This document shows positions 54,777 to 61,908 of a DNA stretch of 64,000 bases, one piece after another (the first letter of the stretch is position 1; the number at the start of each line of letters is the position of its first letter). The position numbers and the translations under genes were made by a program. A model generated the notes under the pieces. It saw only the letters and a program-made list of their open reading frames with translations, searched no databases and had not been told where the DNA came from. The stretch covers positions 2,108,001 through 2,172,000 of the forward strand of contig NZ_CP076024.1 in the NCBI RefSeq assembly GCF_022788635.1, read 5' to 3'. The DNA is from Methylobacter sp. S3L5C (GTDB lineage: Bacteria > Pseudomonadota > Gammaproteobacteria > Methylococcales > Methylomonadaceae).

Positions 54777-55112
54777 ATGACTTCACGGTTTGACGAGTTA
54801 TTTTCACCTGACAGATTGCGGCAAAACTGGCAGCAGCAAGTAATCCCTGTACTTCAGCCAGCACAACTTGAACTTAATCTTGATATTCAAACGACTTATC
54901 ATGAATTGCAGCGTCTGGTTGCTGAAAGATTCCTGGATGCCGGCCGCCTGTCAGTTAAATTTGATGAATTAACTGAGGAAATTAAGCAAACATTTCCACT
55001 GGACGCGACCGTTCTGGCCGTTGACGCCAAACAAAAAGAAGCGATTATCAGTATGTTGGAGCAACTTGAAGAGTTGTTATGGGCAATGGACTTGGCTAAA
55101 GGTGGAAAGTGA
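54777..55112 (+). CDS. Small unknown protein between tssL and tssG
   Basis: A 111-aa, mostly helical acidic protein (FDELFSPDRLRQNWQQQ; TTYHELQRLVAERFLDAGRL; KQKEAIISMLEQLEELLWAM). I do not recognise a family. ATG 54777 with CAGG upstream is chosen; the open frame before it overlaps tssL and is a shadow. Its stop overlaps the tssG start (TGATG), so it is embedded in the T6SS operon with tight coupling and is likely a structural or assembly component of this secretion-system subtype. Confidence 0.75.
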   Translation: MTSRFDELFSPDRLRQNWQQQVIPVLQPAQLELNLDIQTTYHELQRLVAERFLDAGRLSVKFDELTEEIKQTFPLDATVLAVDAKQKEAIISMLEQLEELLWAMDLAKGGK

Positions 55113-55966
55113 TGACATCGTTGGAAAAACGTATTGTCGAAAATGTTGCGAAATTTGATCCCATCAGTCTGCTTATGCTATTGGCGCATGTTGGTTATGG
55201 CATGGATGAGCTTTTGTTTTGCAGTCACTTTAGCAACTGCTCCCAATCGCGTCTGATTGAGTCTATCGAATTTCGTCACTCACCAAGGAAAGTGCTTATT
55301 ACGTTCAACCTCGGATTATTGGGTGGACAAAGTGTTCTGCCCGATTATCTGTTTAAGCAAGTTCATAATCGTACCATTGATGCCGACAGGTTTGCGGAGT
55401 TTTTTGGGTTTTTCGACGACCGGTTATTACGACGTTTCTTGTTGGCTATTTATCCTGAATTTGATGAAACGATTATCCCGAACTGGGAAGTCAGAAAAAA
55501 AGCGGCACTTTATACCTTGAGACTGGATAACATTTCTACCCTTCATTGGTTGATGCAACTGGTTTTTCCTGAACTACAGGTGAGAGTCGAAAAAATTACG
55601 CTTGAGCGAAGCATTGATCTGGGTGCGCCTATTCTGGGGAAATCCTGTTTGGGTTACCAAACCGTATTGGGAAAAATAAAAAAGATCCCGGTTCAGGGGA
55701 AGCGTATCACGCTGATTAGTGATGAGGATAATTTTATCAAGGATCAGCCCTGGCCTCATGAAATTGAGCAGCGATTTAAAAAATTACTGCTTCCTGTTTT
55801 ACAGAGTGTGGATATGGACATGGATATATGGCTGATGATTCGTAGCCAAGGTACTTCGCTGAGTTTAATGCAAAACAGTTATCTGGGTTATGAAAACATA
55901 CACAGTGACAGGCTTCAGTTTCGGCAAATCCGAATATTTTGCGGTCGATTATACGATTGGCACTAA
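55112..55966 (+). CDS. tssG: T6SS baseplate protein TssG
   Basis: A 284-aa protein matching the TssG/ImpH/VasB pattern: FDPISLLMLLAHVGYGMDEL at the N-terminus, a conserved-type HSPRKVLITFNLGLLGGQSV with LP[D/x]YL, RFAEFFGFFDDRLLRRFLLA, and the late LDLGAPILGKSCLGYQ-like segment. TssG pairs with TssF in the baseplate. ATG 55112 overlaps the preceding stop; a GTG three bases earlier is also in frame. Confidence 0.82.
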   Translation: MTSLEKRIVENVAKFDPISLLMLLAHVGYGMDELLFCSHFSNCSQSRLIESIEFRHSPRKVLITFNLGLLGGQSVLPDYLFKQVHNRTIDADRFAEFFGFFDDRLLRRFLLAIYPEFDETIIPNWEVRKKAALYTLRLDNISTLHWLMQLVFPELQVRVEKITLERSIDLGAPILGKSCLGYQTVLGKIKKIPVQGKRITLISDEDNFIKDQPWPHEIEQRFKKLLLPVLQSVDMDMDIWLMIRSQGTSLSLMQNSYLGYENIHSDRLQFRQIRIFCGRLYDWH

Positions 55967-55977
55967 GGAAAAACACG

Positions 55978-56934
55978 ATGAGAATTGAATTATTACAGGG
56001 CATCTTTTCGGTAACCGAAACTCCGGGGCTTGATTCTACAGACCCGCGTTTTGACGAAATCGCAACCTTGGTGCAGTCAGGAAATCATGCGGAAGCGGCC
56101 AGTCTTAGCGAAGCCATTCTTGCTGAGGGGATTTATGATGTCCGGTTGATTTGTTATTTTCTTTATGGACATTGGTTAGAGCAAGGTCTGGCAAGCTTGG
56201 TTGATGTTATTGACTGCTTAAATAATGCCATCATGGAAAATTGGGAGGCTATTGGTCCGGCTACCCGACGAGTAAAAAATCTCGAAAAAAGTTTGGACTG
56301 GTTATTTAGACAAATACTGAAAAAAATACAATACGAAGAGCATAAAAACAGCACGCTGTGGAAACAGTGGCAAGCCGATACCCTCAACAATGAGGTGAAT
56401 AAAATACTGGAATCGGGTCAGGCCTTTCGTTTAAGCATTAACCATCAATTCGAGGATAAAGCCGGCCATATCATTGATCTATGGAGTAAGATAGAACAAT
56501 GGCTACGGGTATTTCAGCAACTGGAGTGTCCACCACTTGAGCCATTACAGCCCGAACTTGAAGAGCTTAAGGATGATGTCTCCGAGATCGTGGTGGTCGA
56601 TACTCCTTTGCCGGTAACAGTATTTAAAAGTAGTGCCTCAGAACTTGAGAGTTCTTATCACATGGATCTTTTGCTAAAGAAATTGGCCGCATTTGAACGA
56701 TTGGTTCAAGAAGAGAAATTTCCCCGGGCGGCTTTGGTGGCGGATGATATTAACCAAACGTTGTCCACATTTGATCCCATGCTTTATTTTCCGAAAATGT
56801 TGGGGGCTTTTGTGCGCTTGCAGGCACTTAACTTTGACGAGTTATCTTCTTACGCCGATCACAGGGAAAGTCAGCAATGGCAGGCCATGCAGGACTGGTT
56901 GAAAATTGATGTTGATAGTTTTATAAATTATTAG
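55978..56934 (+). CDS. T6SS TssA-like protein (ImpA N-terminal type)
   Basis: A 318-aa protein. The first 130 residues fit the ImpA_N domain (DSTDPRFDEIATLVQSGNHA, DVRLICYFLYGHWLEQGLAS, NWEAIGPATRRVKNLEKSLDW) found in TssA proteins that cap the growing sheath and prime baseplate/tube assembly. The C-terminal half contains a second helical segment (LLLKKLAAFERLVQEEKFPR). ATG 55978 follows GGAAAAACACG; the upstream frame overlaps tssG and is not used. Which TssA class it belongs to is not clear. Confidence 0.75.
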   Translation: MRIELLQGIFSVTETPGLDSTDPRFDEIATLVQSGNHAEAASLSEAILAEGIYDVRLICYFLYGHWLEQGLASLVDVIDCLNNAIMENWEAIGPATRRVKNLEKSLDWLFRQILKKIQYEEHKNSTLWKQWQADTLNNEVNKILESGQAFRLSINHQFEDKAGHIIDLWSKIEQWLRVFQQLECPPLEPLQPELEELKDDVSEIVVVDTPLPVTVFKSSASELESSYHMDLLLKKLAAFERLVQEEKFPRAALVADDINQTLSTFDPMLYFPKMLGAFVRLQALNFDELSSYADHRESQQWQAMQDWLKIDVDSFINY

Positions 56935-56942
56935 GAGTTGAT

Positions 56943-57326
56943 ATGCCACTTTTAGTTACTGCTGGTGCTGTTCTTTCATGTACTTTTGGAGCTGCACCGT
57001 CAACGCTGGTCGTATTGCCAATTAATCCCGTGATGGTCGATATGCCCGCTGCCAATATCATAGACAATATTCCGTTACTCAATATTTTGCCGTTCGGCAT
57101 GTGTAGCAGTATGGCAAATCCCATGGTGATAGCCGCTACGGCAGCGGCTTTGGGGGTTCCAACTCCCATGCCCTGTATTCCGATGACTGTAGCACCTTGG
57201 TTGGCAGGCGCTCCCACCGTATTGATTGGCAATATGCCCGCACTTAGTAGTGATAGTAAGTTGCTGTGCAGTTGGGCGGGTTCTATCAGTATCAGCGTTG
57301 CCGGTCAAGTTCCGGTGATGGTTTAA
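56943..57326 (+). CDS. PAAR-like spike-tip protein (DUF4280 type)
   Basis: A 127-aa hydrophobic, Pro/Cys-rich protein with the order typical of PAAR-like DUF4280 proteins: CTFGAAPSTLVVLPINPVMV, DNIPLLNILPFGMCSSMANP, AAALGVPTPMPCIPMT and GAPTVLIGNMPALSSDSKLL. Such proteins sharpen the tip of the VgrG spike and can carry effectors. The four or more Cys may bind metal. A good AGGAG ribosome binding site precedes the start, eight bases after the preceding gene. No C-terminal toxin extension is present. Confidence 0.85.
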   Translation: MPLLVTAGAVLSCTFGAAPSTLVVLPINPVMVDMPAANIIDNIPLLNILPFGMCSSMANPMVIAATAAALGVPTPMPCIPMTVAPWLAGAPTVLIGNMPALSSDSKLLCSWAGSISISVAGQVPVMV

Positions 57327-57362
57327 TGATGAAGCTTTCTGGTCGATTTTACCGGAAAATTC

Positions 57363-59054
57363 ATGTCGGATAATAACAATATAGGCCCTTGGTCGGCGGC
57401 TAATTTTGCCTTGATTGAAGCGTCCTTATGGCAGGAAAATCAGGAATCGCCGGCTGATTTAGCGTGGCTGGATTTGAGTTGGAGAGATCCCGTTAGTTTT
57501 TTTAAGGCGCTACATGCCTATTGGGAGCGACGACAAGCAAGCCAATCCAAAAGTATACCCTGGTCTCGTTATGATTTTTACCACGATTTACTGGTACGAC
57601 AAAAAGACCAGACGACATCGGCTTTGGTATGGTTCGACAGAGGTATTTGGCGAACCTGGTCTTATGCAGAATTAGGTCAGGCCGTTAACAGCTTGGCGGC
57701 CTCTTGGGAAGAACTTGGTGTGCAACCAGGTGACACGCTTACAATTCTGCATCCTCCGGGTCCGCATTGGTTGATGGCTTTACTGACCGGATTACGGTTA
57801 GGGGCAGTGATTTCGCTATTACCACCGCAAGGCAATGCTTTTGTACAGCGTCGTCTGAAAAATCTGGACCCACAATGGCTGGCGATGGATCAACTGTATA
57901 GGCACCAGTTGGCGGCAGAGTGGCAAGACCGAGTGTTAACCAATACCTTATCGTCCTTGGCACCGACCAGACGACCTTATGAATATCCGGGTACGGCTGT
58001 TGTTGCTCAATGCTTTGATTCCACCAGTGCAACGCCGGACTTGGCATGTCCGGTTGATGCCGATAGCCTTTATCTGGGCGCTCTACGGGATGGTGTGTTG
58101 GCATTGGGGATTAAATCCGGTCAAGCGTTTGCCGCACCGGGTTGGAATGCAATGGAAAGTCAGCCATCGTTGGTTTTGGCCGTTTTATTAAGCGGTGCGA
58201 CTTGGGTACACATCGAGCTTGCCGATCTGGAAAAAGAGCCTGGGCGCTTATTGGAGCAGCCTATTGATGTGTTGGGTGTCAGTCGGTCTTTACGTGATTT
58301 ATTGCTGGCTAATCCTCCTGAGGGTAAAAAACCCTGGCGCTATTGGTTTCGTCATCCGGCTGAATCGGCTGACTTTACCATTTGGCAGAATTTTATCCGG
58401 AAATTACAGCTGGAAGAAATTTATTCGGGTAACTTGCTATGGATGGCGGTTTGGGGAGGGGCGATCATTTTTTCAGCGAGGCTACGTGGACATTCTCATC
58501 TTGGCGTATTGCCCGCAGCCACACTATGTTGGCAACTGGGTATTATTGACTCTCCGGACTTGCCTTGTCTGGGGGGTTGGGGTCGGATGGCGTTAGGTAA
58601 ACAAGAAAAAGGTAAAAATGTTTGGACAGCCACGCCTTTTATTTTGGCTCCCTACCTGAAAGCCTGGAATTATCTGGGACAGTATCCGCGAGGCAGGGCA
58701 GGACGCACTTATCCGCAACAGGAAATATTGGCTTTACTGGCAGATAAAGTAGCTTATCCGGCTTTGGTTGAGGCGGCAGTGGGCGGCGGCGATGCCGATC
58801 CACGTCAGGTATTGTTGGTCTTTGGTGAAGGCACGGATGCACCGGCATTGCACTCGCTCATCGAAACCGAGTTGGGCAGTGATTTTCTGCCGGACCGCAT
58901 AGAATGTTTGCCGTTATTGCCACAACGCAATGCCGATGGTGGGGCGGATAAAGAGTGGTGTCAGTTTCATTATTTAACCGGGGAATTGTATCGACGTCAA
59001 CGTGGCGATATTTATCGCTGCCTGTCCGGTTTAAAGCAGAAAATTTTGGCGTAA
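57363..59054 (+). CDS. AMP-binding (ANL superfamily) enzyme-like protein, probably catalytically degenerate
   Basis: A 563-aa protein with the overall layout of acyl-CoA synthetases/adenylating enzymes: AMP-binding N-terminal part (TWSYAELGQAVNSLAASWEE, GVQPGDTLTILHPPGPHWL, GLRLGAVISLLPP), and a C-terminal part (PALVEAAVGGGDADPRQVL, IECLPLLPQRNADGG). The phosphate loop TSGxTGxPKG is absent; the matching place reads DADSLYLGALRDGVLALG. The YGxTE motif is not seen, and the A10 catalytic lysine motif is altered (QRNADGGADK). It therefore looks like a pseudoenzyme or a much-changed adenylase. It follows the PAAR-like gene by 36 bases and ends the first part of the T6SS operon. Confidence 0.7.
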   Translation: MSDNNNIGPWSAANFALIEASLWQENQESPADLAWLDLSWRDPVSFFKALHAYWERRQASQSKSIPWSRYDFYHDLLVRQKDQTTSALVWFDRGIWRTWSYAELGQAVNSLAASWEELGVQPGDTLTILHPPGPHWLMALLTGLRLGAVISLLPPQGNAFVQRRLKNLDPQWLAMDQLYRHQLAAEWQDRVLTNTLSSLAPTRRPYEYPGTAVVAQCFDSTSATPDLACPVDADSLYLGALRDGVLALGIKSGQAFAAPGWNAMESQPSLVLAVLLSGATWVHIELADLEKEPGRLLEQPIDVLGVSRSLRDLLLANPPEGKKPWRYWFRHPAESADFTIWQNFIRKLQLEEIYSGNLLWMAVWGGAIIFSARLRGHSHLGVLPAATLCWQLGIIDSPDLPCLGGWGRMALGKQEKGKNVWTATPFILAPYLKAWNYLGQYPRGRAGRTYPQQEILALLADKVAYPALVEAAVGGGDADPRQVLLVFGEGTDAPALHSLIETELGSDFLPDRIECLPLLPQRNADGGADKEWCQFHYLTGELYRRQRGDIYRCLSGLKQKILA

Positions 59055-59078
59055 ATTATTTATTTTGGGAGATTTGTT

Positions 59079-59219
59079 ATGGGTGTTGATTTTTACTATT
59101 ATCTAAGCTATGCGGCGGAAAAATTCGTAGGCTTTGGGCTGTGGGCGCACAAGACAAGACCTGACCCCATTTTCCCTTCGGTTTTCCCATTTTCACCATT
59201 TCAGACGAAGTGTTGTTAA
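59079..59219 (+). pseudogene. Truncated 46-aa ORF at the left edge of an insertion
   Basis: ATG 59079 follows GGGAGA at good spacing, 24 bases after the preceding stop. It encodes MGVDFYYYLSYAAEKFVGFG and a further 26 residues. From about 59150 the reading passes into the island's CAAGACCTGACCCC repeat and becomes Pro/Phe-rich until the stop. The simplest reading is the 5' end of a former operon gene whose remainder was replaced when the repeat-bearing island inserted. The original gene is not recognised. Confidence 0.5.
59155..59168 (-). repeat. GGGGTCAGGTCTTG repeat, single copy (reverse)
   Basis: CAAGACCTGACCCC on the plus strand, identical in core to the arms of the two hairpins at 60506-60583 and 61485-61556. 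It marks the left edge of the accessory island. Confidence 0.8.
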
Positions 59220-59292
59220 ATGGTTTGAAAAATCAATTGACAACCTTATTGGTTTTATCAGCTCCTGTAGAACTTAGGAATAGGAAACAAAG

Positions 59293-60465
59293 ATGACTAG
59301 CTTATTTACAAATATCGCGAATACAGAAGAACAAGTGGTACTGGCAGACACGATCGTGACCAGCGTTTTCATGGGCCTCGTACGCGAACGCCTTGTCAAT
59401 GGTTACCAAGTATTCATTGGTTATGGTGGAGGGTTTGACCCCTACGAGGGAAGCCAAAGCTTAGGGGGGAGCAAGAAAGTTGACGCCGTCGATGAGGTCT
59501 TTCATAGAGATCTTGAGACCCTCCTCCGACGAAAATTCAGTTTCTATGCCGACCAAATAGTGATTGGTGCTTCCAACAAATGGGTTGATACATCGAAGGG
59601 GAACCGCAGTCATTTCCCGACGAGCAGTTTTGTTATCACTGGGGCTCAATCTCGAGAGCAGATTCACAAAGATATGTCGATGAAAGCCAAGAGGCTTGCA
59701 CTCGATTGCCTCAATAGTAACACTTATCAAGCACGCAACCCTAGTCCATTAGAGGTAAACAAAGAACGAGGCGCATACTACGGGGTAGCAGACCTCAATA
59801 ATGGTCAGGTTTATGGACCTATCGCAACAACCCGCCAGGTGTATCGCAATAACAGCGGCCGATGGATGAATCCTGGCCAAGGCTGGATTTTCACCCCCAC
59901 TGGCGAAATCGCTAGTGGCTCCCATGCCGCCATGGTGGATACAGATGACGAAAGATATATTCAGGCCCTTGGCGGGGGGATGAGTGCTGACGATTTGGTT
60001 GTGGGGTACTGCCATGGAATGATTTTTGCTGAACATATCTGTATGGTCTCTGGTGGTGGAACGGCTTATGAGATCTCGATGAACGAGCAGACCTGTAAGA
60101 ATGCTTCTTGCTTCGGATGTGCAACATTCATGTTTGCTAATGGCATGCCACCCAGTTGGATGCACCTTGGATCTGCAGAGTCGTGGTCACCACTGCCCGA
60201 AGATGCCGGTAATTTTGCCTATCATGCACACTTCAATAACGATCGACTTGAATCCGTAGCTAAGAGCATGAATAACGCGTGGACTACTGCAGTGGCACGA
60301 TGGATGAAGGAAGGAGTGATCTACCCAAGAAACTCCTCAAAATTGTCGTCACTGAAAAGCGCTCTTGCATCGAAAAACGATCGCGAGATCGCCTATTTGT
60401 TCCTCGATGCGCTCACCATTCATGGCAATAACGATTTTAAGCGCATTATAGGTATGCTGGAATAA
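59293..60465 (+). CDS. Unknown 390-aa protein in the T6SS island
   Basis: No family recognised. The protein is soluble-looking, without signal peptide or membrane helix. Its most striking part is a Cys/His-rich segment: YCHGMIFAEHICMVSGGG, then NEQTCKNASCFGCATFMFAN, with two CxxC-like pairs that could bind metal or form disulfides. An AE pair followed by SCFGC superficially recalls the zinc site of cytidine-deaminase-like toxins, but the expected His/Cys before AE is Phe, so that is not claimed. Codon use and base composition look less AT-rich than the next gene. Its place beside the PAAR-like gene and repeats makes a T6SS effector or acquired defence cargo possible. Confidence 0.7.
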   Translation: MTSLFTNIANTEEQVVLADTIVTSVFMGLVRERLVNGYQVFIGYGGGFDPYEGSQSLGGSKKVDAVDEVFHRDLETLLRRKFSFYADQIVIGASNKWVDTSKGNRSHFPTSSFVITGAQSREQIHKDMSMKAKRLALDCLNSNTYQARNPSPLEVNKERGAYYGVADLNNGQVYGPIATTRQVYRNNSGRWMNPGQGWIFTPTGEIASGSHAAMVDTDDERYIQALGGGMSADDLVVGYCHGMIFAEHICMVSGGGTAYEISMNEQTCKNASCFGCATFMFANGMPPSWMHLGSAESWSPLPEDAGNFAYHAHFNNDRLESVAKSMNNAWTTAVARWMKEGVIYPRNSSKLSSLKSALASKNDREIAYLFLDALTIHGNNDFKRIIGMLE

Positions 60466-60505
60466 GCGAAAAACACACGACGGGGTCAAGCCCTTAGGGA
60501 ACCAA

Positions 60506-60583
60506 GGGATCAGGTCTTGTATTTTGCACAATCAGTTTAAAACCAAAACATAATACAACTCTGCAATATGCAAGACCTGACCC
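60506..60583. repeat. REPIN-like hairpin 1
   Basis: GGGATCAGGTCTTG (60506-60519) and CAAGACCTGACCC (60571-60583) are inverted copies separated by about 50 bases; the inner sequence includes TTTTGCACAATCAGTTT, which reappears in reverse orientation inside hairpin 2. The copy is imperfect. It precedes the 247-aa gene; a partial GGGGTCAAG copy lies at 60482. Confidence 0.8.
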
Positions 60584-60623
60584 TATTTCTCGAACTTAAG
60601 ATAATCTTTATAGGACAATATAA

Positions 60624-61367
60624 ATGGCAACATTACTACCATCACTTGATGAACTCTTAGTATTTAATGGATTAATTCGTAAAGCCACTGACGAAGATTC
60701 ACATCTTAAATTTGATATATTTACTTATGATGCGATTCTGGAACGTTATAATCATAAGAAACCAGTCTTGGGTCATAAAATCAATGACAGTAAAGAACAA
60801 ATTGTTTGGTTAGCATTCCAAACAGGTCTAAAAACAGCTACTCAAACTGCTGTTCATATTTCTGTATACCATGCATACAAAATTGCTGTAGCGGGAATTG
60901 GTTCAGCATTGACCCCTTGGTTCGCTGTAGCAGAAATAGCTTCTGGCTATGATACTCTTATGATTTTATATGATATCAAAGACGAAAATAACAAACGACA
61001 TTGTGGCGATTACACTTGTAGTTGTGGCAATTGTGCAAAATATATCCAATATATAATTGACAAAAAAGAAGGAAAGGCAATAAAAACAGCAATAGGAGTC
61101 AGTACACTTGGGGTTTCTTCGATAGGTACATCCTTCTACTCGGTGGGTAAAAGCTTTCAACGCGGGCGACCAAAAGAAATAAATTGCAAAGGCCTAATTG
61201 TCTCAGCTCGAAAAGGTTGCCTCAAAGCCATCGCTACAATTTTTTTGCTTGTTAGTGATAAAGAATCAAGTATTTTTTCTAAAACTAAAAAAACTGTTGT
61301 CACAGAAAAAACTATTGCAATATTAATGGCTGTAGATGGCTGGAAGCGACTCAAAAAAACATTTTAA
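60624..61367 (+). CDS. Unknown 247-aa protein, repeat-flanked
   Basis: No family recognised. N-terminal soluble part (PSLDELLVFNGLIRKATDED), a hydrophobic Ala/Gly-rich segment near residues 85-112 (AVAGIGSALTPWFAVAEIAS) that may cross or enter a membrane, a Cys cluster (HCGDYTCSCGNCAKYIQYII), another small-residue stretch (STLGVSSIGTSFYSVGKSF) and a Lys-rich C-terminus. The gene is very AT-rich compared with tss genes, a sign of transfer. The membrane-type segment plus Cys cluster would fit either a toxin with a translocation region or an immunity protein; neither is shown. It is flanked by REPIN-like hairpins in opposite orientation. Confidence 0.65.
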   Translation: MATLLPSLDELLVFNGLIRKATDEDSHLKFDIFTYDAILERYNHKKPVLGHKINDSKEQIVWLAFQTGLKTATQTAVHISVYHAYKIAVAGIGSALTPWFAVAEIASGYDTLMILYDIKDENNKRHCGDYTCSCGNCAKYIQYIIDKKEGKAIKTAIGVSTLGVSSIGTSFYSVGKSFQRGRPKEINCKGLIVSARKGCLKAIATIFLLVSDKESSIFSKTKKTVVTEKTIAILMAVDGWKRLKKTF

Positions 61368-61389
61368 CTGGACGTGTTAACTGGACGTG
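61364..61389 (+). repeat. Tandem 13-bp duplication at a gene end
   Basis: TTAACTGGACGTG occurs twice without spacer (61364-61376 and 61377-61389). The first copy contains the stop codon of the 247-aa gene. It looks like a recent slip or insertion footprint. Confidence 0.85.
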
Positions 61390-61390
61390 A

Positions 61391-61403
61391 GGGTCAAGTC
61401 TTG
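61391..61403 (+). repeat. Degenerate GGGTCAAGTCTTG repeat copy
   Basis: Differs by one base from the GGGTCAGGTCTTG core. It stands directly after the 13-bp tandem duplication and ahead of hairpin 2. Confidence 0.65.
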
Positions 61404-61484
61404 CAAAATCACAAATACAATGGATAGAAGAAGATCAATTCCCCGCAGAATACATTTCCAAATATACAAAACCATAAAACCACG

Positions 61485-61556
61485 GGGTCAGGTCTTGAAT
61501 TTTGTATGGGTATGCTTCGGTTTCAAACTGATTGTGCAAAATTCAAGACCTGACCC
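61485..61556. repeat. REPIN-like hairpin 2
   Basis: GGGTCAGGTCTTGAATTTTG (61485-61504) and its exact reverse complement (61537-61556) form a 20-bp stem around a 32-base loop. The loop reads, on the other strand, TTTTGCACAATCAGTTTG, matching the interior of hairpin 1, so the two elements are homologous and inverted relative to each other. Both are followed by TATTTCTCG. Confidence 0.9.
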
Positions 61557-61908
61557 TATTTCTCGTATGAGCCCATAGTTCCAATTAATCGTGGCTTGTT
61601 GGATTTAAAGCTGATGGTTATAAACTGAATATGAAAAACGGTGAGATGTTGAATTTTAGTTTAAAAATGAAGCGGGATAAAAAAGAGACTTAGCCCGTAG
61701 GACGCAATAGCGTATTGCACCGTTATGGAAGCTGCCCCAATTGCATATTACAAACCACGAGGTCTGGTATTGTATTGTGCATATGAATATTAAATAACAT
61801 TATCAATAAAAATTTAGTTTTTATCGGTGAAAGACATTGATTTATAGAGATGTTTATTATCCGCATTTAACCCTGCAATTAATAAAATAACAGAAGAAAA
61901 CCATTATC

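Larger units (their letters stand above)
61368..61908. other. Intergenic region with repeats ahead of clpV
   Basis: About 540 bases with the 13-bp tandem duplication, a single repeat copy, REPIN-like hairpin 2 and a degenerate copy near 61756-61775 (GAGGTCTGGTATTGTATT). A 63-aa ORF overlapping hairpin 2 (61387-61578) is rejected as a gene. No promoter for clpV was clear. Confidence 0.6.

Noticed and set aside
59293-60465. Cytidine-deaminase-like toxin assignment for the 390-aa protein
   Set aside because: The zinc-ligand position before AE is Phe rather than His or Cys, and spacing to the CxxC pair is atypical.
61387-61578. 63-aa ORF between the island gene and clpV
   Set aside because: It is made largely of the REPIN-like hairpin sequence and has no supporting start signal.
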